Below are positions 6,047-10,094 of a stretch of 10,094 nt of DNA, piece after piece. The DNA is from Clostridia bacterium (GTDB lineage Bacteria > Bacillota > Clostridia > UMGS1810), in the NCBI GenBank assembly GCA_017629325.1, contig JAGBXL010000116.1, positions 1-10,094 on the forward strand, given 5' to 3'. Position numbers and translations under genes: made by a program. A model generated the notes under the pieces. The model was not told where the DNA came from and ran no database searches. It saw only the letters and a list, made by a program, of their open reading frames with translations. How positions within the stretch are numbered: position 1 is the first letter of the stretch; each line of letters opens with the position of its first letter.

Positions 6047-6910
6047 ATGCTGATAGCTGATAAATGGACAGACTATAATTTAATAGATGCCTCAGACGGA
6101 CTAAAGCTTGAAAAATGGGGCGATTATTATCTCTCACGCCCCGACCCTCAGGCAATATGGTCGTATAAAAGCGAAAAAAATCTTTGGAATAATGCCCACG
6201 CAGAGTATCACCGCAGCAAATCGGGCGGCGGCTCTTGGGAATATAGAAAAAAACTTCCCGAAGCCTGGCAGGTTAAATACAGTGAATTAATATTTAATGT
6301 TAAACCAATGGGCTTTAAACACACAGGTCTTTTTCCCGAACAGGCAGTCAATTGGGATTTTATAATAGATAAAATTTCGTCTGCCCAAAGAGAAATAAAA
6401 GTTTTAAATCTTTTTGCCTATACTGGCGGAGCAACAGTTGCTTCAGCTTATGCAGGAGCAAAAACAGTTCATGTTGATGCTTCAAAGGGAATGGTTAACT
6501 GGGCAAAAGAAAATGCGGCGTCATCAGGTCTTTCTAATGCACCAATAAGATATATTGTTGACGACTGCGTAAAATTTGTAGAAAGAGAAATACGCCGCGG
6601 CAATAAATACGATGGCATCATAATGGACCCTCCAACCTATGGCAGAGGACCAAAAGGTGAACTTTGGAGATTTGAAGATGAGCTTTTTAATCTTGTTAAA
6701 AAATGCAATGAACTAATGAGCGATAATCCGCTTTTCTTCATTGTAAATTCCTACACCAGCGGAATATCTCATATAGTTGTTTCAAATGTACTTTCATATA
6801 TAATCAAAAATTCCCATGGCGGAACAGTTACCTCCGATGAACTTGGTTTAAAAATGAGTTCAAATGGATTAGTTCTTCCTTGCGGATACACAACCAGATG
6901 GTTTAAATAA
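6047..6910 (+). CDS. Class I SAM-dependent methyltransferase (RlmI-related, PF10672 type)
   Basis: This 287-residue protein is a Rossmann-fold methyltransferase related to the catalytic domains of RlmI and RlmK, which modify 23S rRNA. The SAM-binding motif I is VLNLFAYTGGA (119-129), an acidic residue follows in VHVDAS, and motif IV is DPPTYGRG beginning at Asp194. An N-terminal strand-rich region with LEKWGDYYLSRPDPQAIW is usual in this family, but the PUA domain of full-length RlmI is missing. After motif IV the strand FIVNSYTSG (about Asn234) has no cysteine where m5C enzymes carry a TCS-like catalytic motif, so a cytosine-C5 role is doubtful. The true substrate is unknown. ATG 6047 has AAGGA eight bases before it and lies 16 bases after the loader gene, suggesting co-transcription. 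Confidence 0.88.
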   Translation: MLIADKWTDYNLIDASDGLKLEKWGDYYLSRPDPQAIWSYKSEKNLWNNAHAEYHRSKSGGGSWEYRKKLPEAWQVKYSELIFNVKPMGFKHTGLFPEQAVNWDFIIDKISSAQREIKVLNLFAYTGGATVASAYAGAKTVHVDASKGMVNWAKENAASSGLSNAPIRYIVDDCVKFVEREIRRGNKYDGIIMDPPTYGRGPKGELWRFEDELFNLVKKCNELMSDNPLFFIVNSYTSGISHIVVSNVLSYIIKNSHGGTVTSDELGLKMSSNGLVLPCGYTTRWFK

Positions 6911-6914
6911 AATC

Positions 6915-6939
6915 ATCAATTTGGAGGAATCAAATTGAT
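6915..6939 (+). promoter_or_regulatory. Hairpin enclosing the ecfA1 ribosome binding site and start codon
   Basis: ATCAATTTG (6915-6923) pairs perfectly with CAAATTGAT (6931-6939), with one further G-T pair inside. The GGAGG ribosome binding site (6923-6927) lies in the top of the stem and the loop, and the TTG start codon (6935-6937) lies in the descending strand. The stem is AT-rich and only moderately stable. It may lower or tune translation of ecfA1 relative to upstream genes. Confidence 0.5.
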
Positions 6940-7774
6940 TGAAGTTAAAAATCTTTCATATTTTTATGAAGCCGAAGAAGGCACACCCGAAAAAGTTCTC
7001 GATAATATAAACCTAAAAATTGAAGATGGCGAATTTGTTGCAGTTCTTGGGCACAATGGTTCGGGCAAATCAACCTTTGCCAAGCACCTTAATGCTATTT
7101 TGCAGCCAACCGATGGATATATATATATCGACGGGGTATCAACATCAAATGATGAAATGCTTTGGAATATAAGAAGTAAGGTTGGAATGGTTTTTCAGAA
7201 TCCAGATAATCAGATTGTTGCATCAGTTGTAGAAGAAGATGTTGCATTTGCACCCGAAAATCTTGGTGTTAAACCCGAAGAAATAAGAAAAAGAGTTGAT
7301 GATGCTTTAGATGCAGTAGATATGACTGAATATAAAAATCATTCGTCTCACATGCTTTCCGGCGGACAAAAACAAAGAGTTGCCATTGCCGGAATAATTG
7401 CCATGAAGCCAAGCATTATAGTTATGGACGAGCCAACTGCTATGCTCGATCCCATAGGCAGACGTGAGGTTATGAAAACAATAGAGCACCTCAATTCAAA
7501 ATACAATATAACAATTATTCTTATAACTCACAATATGGACGAAGCCGTTAAGGCAAAAAGGGTAGTTGTTATTGATTCAGGAAAAATTCTTATAGATAAC
7601 ACCCCAAAAAATGTTTTCAAAAATGTAGATATGCTTCATAAAATAGGGCTAGATGTTCCCCAGGTAACAATGCTTGCCTATAAATTAAGAGAAAACGGTG
7701 TTAATATAAGTGATGACATTTTAACTGTTGATGAATGCACACAGGAGATATATAACTATGTCAATAAAGGTTGA
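6935..7774 (+). CDS. ecfA1: ECF transporter ATPase EcfA1
   Basis: This 279-residue protein is one of the two ATPases of the energy-coupling factor module that powers uptake of vitamins and metals by interchangeable S-component membrane proteins. It acts on the inner face of the membrane. Motifs seen are Walker A GHNGSGKST (39-47), Q-loop Gln88 in FQNPDNQ, signature LSGGQKQR (141-148), Walker B VMDEP (163-167) and switch His199. FQNPDNQIV is typical of EcfA1. The C-terminal region beyond 215 carries the ECF-specific extension ending in TVDECTQEIYNYV. It starts with TTG at 6935, seven bases after GGAGG. Its end overlaps ecfA2 by 17 bases, which points to translational coupling. No S-component gene is in view. 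Confidence 0.96.
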   Translation: MIEVKNLSYFYEAEEGTPEKVLDNINLKIEDGEFVAVLGHNGSGKSTFAKHLNAILQPTDGYIYIDGVSTSNDEMLWNIRSKVGMVFQNPDNQIVASVVEEDVAFAPENLGVKPEEIRKRVDDALDAVDMTEYKNHSSHMLSGGQKQRVAIAGIIAMKPSIIVMDEPTAMLDPIGRREVMKTIEHLNSKYNITIILITHNMDEAVKAKRVVVIDSGKILIDNTPKNVFKNVDMLHKIGLDVPQVTMLAYKLRENGVNISDDILTVDECTQEIYNYVNKG

Positions 7775-8612
7775 AAATGTAAGCTTTGTATATGGAAAAG
7801 GCACTCCCTTTGAAAAAAAAGCGGTAGATGATATCAGCTTTTGTGTTAAAAAGGGAGAGTTTATAGGTCTTATAGGGCACACAGGCTCCGGAAAATCCAC
7901 CCTTATTCAAATGCTTAATGGACTGATAAAGCCCGATTCGGGTAAGATTTTCATAAATGGATGCGATATAACTGCTGATAAAGTTAATTTAAAAGAAATA
8001 AGAAGCAAAATTGGTCTTGTTTTTCAATATCCAGAATATCAGCTTTTTGAAGAAACCGTATATAAAGATATTGCCTATGGTCCGTCAAATTTCAATAAAT
8101 CGAAAGAAGAAATTGATAGTGTAATAAACGAGGTAATTTCTCTTGTAGGGCTTGATTCTTCCATTCTCGAAAAATCACCCTTCGAGCTTTCAGGGGGTCA
8201 AAAACGCCGTGTTGCCATTGCGGGAGTTCTTGCAATGAGCCCCGATATTTTAATTCTCGATGAGCCAACGGCAGGTCTTGATCCTGCAGGCAGAAACGAT
8301 ATTTTAGCCTGCATAAAAAATCTTCACGAGCAAAAGGGAATGACAGTTATCCTTGTTTCTCACAGTATGGAAGATATAGCAAACAATGTAGATAAAATAA
8401 TGATTGTATCCGATGCAAAACTGGTTTCCTTTGATTACCCGTCAGAAATATTTAAAGATTCCGAAATGCTTAAAAACATAGGCTTAAATGTTCCTCAGGT
8501 AACAAGAGTTGTTAATCACCTTAAGCAAAAGGGCATTAATCTGGGTAACAATATCTACACCGTAGAAGCTGCGGTAGATGCAATCTTAAAATATGTAAAG
8601 GAAGAATCCTGA
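7758..8612 (+). CDS. ecfA2: ECF transporter ATPase EcfA2
   Basis: This 284-residue ATPase pairs with EcfA1 under the EcfT membrane protein. Walker A is GHTGSGKST (40-48), the Q-loop reads FQYPEYQLFEETV, which is characteristic of EcfA2, the signature is LSGGQKRR (144-151), Walker B includes Asp168-Glu169, and the switch histidine is His202. The N-terminal SFVYGKGTPFEKKAVDDIS is also typical. ATG 7758 is preferred over an earlier in-frame ATG (7728) because AGGAGA (7743-7748) sits nine bases before it and the protein then begins at the conserved first strand. It overlaps ecfA1 by 17 bases and ecfT by one base (TGATG), so the three should be translated together. Confidence 0.97.
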   Translation: MSIKVENVSFVYGKGTPFEKKAVDDISFCVKKGEFIGLIGHTGSGKSTLIQMLNGLIKPDSGKIFINGCDITADKVNLKEIRSKIGLVFQYPEYQLFEETVYKDIAYGPSNFNKSKEEIDSVINEVISLVGLDSSILEKSPFELSGGQKRRVAIAGVLAMSPDILILDEPTAGLDPAGRNDILACIKNLHEQKGMTVILVSHSMEDIANNVDKIMIVSDAKLVSFDYPSEIFKDSEMLKNIGLNVPQVTRVVNHLKQKGINLGNNIYTVEAAVDAILKYVKEES

Positions 8613-9418
8613 TGCTAACAGATATAACACTTGGTCAATATTTTCCAATAGATTCGGTAATACACAAAATAGATCCCAGAGCCAAGATTTTATTCACTCT
8701 TTTTTATATAATCCTTGTCTTTCTGGCAGATTCTTATGTAACATACGGTCTTGTTGCATTGTTTAGCATATCTGTTGTTGTATTATCAAAAATAAAATTC
8801 ACAGTCGTGTTAAAATCGCTAAAGCCAATGCTTTTTGTTATTATCATAACAGCAGTTATAAATGTGTTTTTCACAAGTGGAACAGAAATTTTGTGGTCAT
8901 ATAAATTCATAAAAATAACAAAAACTGGTGTTGTAAATGCTGTCAATATGGCGTTAAGGCTCATTTTCCTTGTTGTCGGCAGCTCTCTTTTAACCTACAC
9001 CACATCACCAATAATGCTTACCGACGGAATAGAAAGGCTATTAAAACCCTTTTCAAAAATCGGACTTCCATCTCACGAAATAGCAATGATGATGACAATA
9101 GCACTTCGCTTCATACCAACACTTCTTGAAGAAACCGAAAAAATTATGACAGCTCAAAAATCCCGCGGTGCCGATTTTGAAAGCGGCAATATTATTAAAA
9201 GAGCAAAAGCTCTTATCCCTGTTTTAATTCCTCTTTTTATAAATTCATTCAAAAGAGCAGATGAACTGGCAACTGCAATGGAATGCAGATGTTATAGAGG
9301 AGGAGAGGGTAGAACACGCTTAAGAGTTTTAAAATTTGGCATAATTGATTTATTCTCGCTTATTATAATGCTTGTTTTTTCTATTCTAATGATAACTTTT
9401 GGTGTATTAAATATATAA
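8612..9418 (+). CDS. ecfT: ECF transporter transmembrane protein EcfT
   Basis: This 268-residue integral membrane protein joins the two ATPases to substrate-binding S components. Hydrophobic segments are visible at about 27-65, 70-95, 110-130 and the C-terminal 245-266, with a long amphipathic coupling region between. The opening LGQYFPIDSVIHKIDPRAKI is typical of the family. The two coupling-helix motifs that dock into the ATPases are AQKSRGADF (181-189) and AMECRCYRGG (222-231). In the second the usual ARG-type triplet is CRC, with cysteines 225 and 227 on each side of Arg226. The ATG overlaps the ecfA2 stop. The ribosome binding site AAAGGAAG lies within the end of ecfA2. Confidence 0.96.
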   Translation: MLTDITLGQYFPIDSVIHKIDPRAKILFTLFYIILVFLADSYVTYGLVALFSISVVVLSKIKFTVVLKSLKPMLFVIIITAVINVFFTSGTEILWSYKFIKITKTGVVNAVNMALRLIFLVVGSSLLTYTTSPIMLTDGIERLLKPFSKIGLPSHEIAMMMTIALRFIPTLLEETEKIMTAQKSRGADFESGNIIKRAKALIPVLIPLFINSFKRADELATAMECRCYRGGEGRTRLRVLKFGIIDLFSLIIMLVFSILMITFGVLNI

Positions 9419-9432
9419 TAACGGTGCATTTT

Positions 9433-10094
9433 ATGAAAAATATAAAACTTATTTTGCAATATGACGGAACACTGTATCACGGCTTTCAAATACAGCCAGA
9501 TGTTATAACAATTCAGTCTGTGCTTGAAAACTGTGTTGAAGAAATAACAGGGGTTAAAACCCGCGTAAATGGCTGCAGCCGTACTGATGCAGGAGTTCAT
9601 GCAGTTAAATACTGCGCAGGCTTTGTTACCGAAAGCCCCATTCCTGCCGAAAAATTTTCTGTTGTAATGAATAACTATCTTCCGCCTGATGTAAGGATTA
9701 TATCTTCATCACAGGAAGACGAAGATTTTCACCCGCGTTTTTCCACAAAATCAAAAGAATATGTTTACACAATAAACACAAACCCGCAAACAGATGTTTT
9801 TTCAAGGAATTATGAATGGCAGCTTAAAACAAAGCTTAATGCCAAACTTATGAATAAGGCAGCGAAGAATATTATAGGCGAGCACGATTTTTGCTCATTT
9901 ATGACATCTGGTCCCGAGCTTGAATCAACTGTGCGAAATGTTATGAGTCTTAATGTAATTGAAGAAGGCGGAAAAATAAAAATATATATTCGTGCCGATG
10001 GCTTTTTATATAATATGGTGCGTATCATAACAGGAACTCTTGTGTGGGTGGGTGAGGGAAGAATAAAGCCCGAAGATGTCATAGGTATTATAGA
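9433..10094 (+). CDS. truA: tRNA pseudouridine(38-40) synthase TruA, 3' end outside the window
   Basis: TruA converts uridines 38-40 of the anticodon stem of many tRNAs to pseudouridine. The first 220 codons are present and the frame stays open to the window edge. The family is usually about 245-260 residues, so only the last part is missing. The catalytic aspartate is Asp52 in CSRTDAGVHA. Other conserved blocks are QYDGTLYHGFQ at the N-terminus, FHPRFSTKSKEYVYTI, HDFCSF and FLYNMVRIITGTL. The ATG at 9433 follows ecfT by 14 bases, with only a weak GGTG (9423-9426) as ribosome binding site, so coupling to ecfT translation is likely. The ecfA1-ecfA2-ecfT-truA order is the conserved Firmicutes arrangement. 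Confidence 0.97.
   Translation, partial: MKNIKLILQYDGTLYHGFQIQPDVITIQSVLENCVEEITGVKTRVNGCSRTDAGVHAVKYCAGFVTESPIPAEKFSVVMNNYLPPDVRIISSSQEDEDFHPRFSTKSKEYVYTINTNPQTDVFSRNYEWQLKTKLNAKLMNKAAKNIIGEHDFCSFMTSGPELESTVRNVMSLNVIEEGGKIKIYIRADGFLYNMVRIITGTLVWVGEGRIKPEDVIGII

Overview
The window reads as an AT-rich chromosomal segment of a low-GC Gram-positive anaerobe, most likely a member of class Clostridia. The reasons are strong AGGAGG-type ribosome binding sites, TTG starts, TATAAT-type promoters, a CotJC-like manganese catalase, a DnaD/DnaC-type helicase-loader pair, a small DUF1858 redox-disulfide protein, and an energy-coupling factor (ECF) module followed by truA. Nothing in it looks like phage or plasmid backbone. 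Most of it is housekeeping DNA, and I found no convincing new multi-gene system.

Left part (1-944): a manganese catalase gene on the minus strand, with an 8-bp perfect hairpin beyond its stop. It is divergent from purH, and 221 bases of AT-rich promoter DNA lie between them.

Middle-left (945-3850): purH stands alone, away from other purine genes, behind a good promoter. After it comes a 285-base spacer (2490-2774) that is the least ordinary stretch of the window. It contains a 13-bp perfect stem, an AT-rich 11-bp stem, an 8-bp outer pairing and weak terminal inverted repeats, and it is open in the frame of both flanking genes. It may be a small non-autonomous repeat element. Then come an ACMSD-type amidohydrolase with a TTG start and a small DUF1858 gene that has its own promoter and a clear rho-independent terminator at 3882-3925.

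Right part (4004-10094): one tightly packed run of seven genes on the plus strand, probably a single operon behind the extended -10 promoter at 3940-3969. The order is dnaD-like, dnaC-like helicase loader, SAM-dependent methyltransferase, ecfA1, ecfA2, ecfT, truA (cut by the window end). The ecfA1-ecfA2-ecfT-truA order is the one conserved in Firmicutes, where it usually follows rplQ. Here the preceding genes are replication and methyltransferase genes. The ECF genes build the shared energising part of vitamin and metal uptake transporters. A hairpin at 6915-6939 overlaps the ecfA1 ribosome binding site and TTG start and is worth testing as a translation control.
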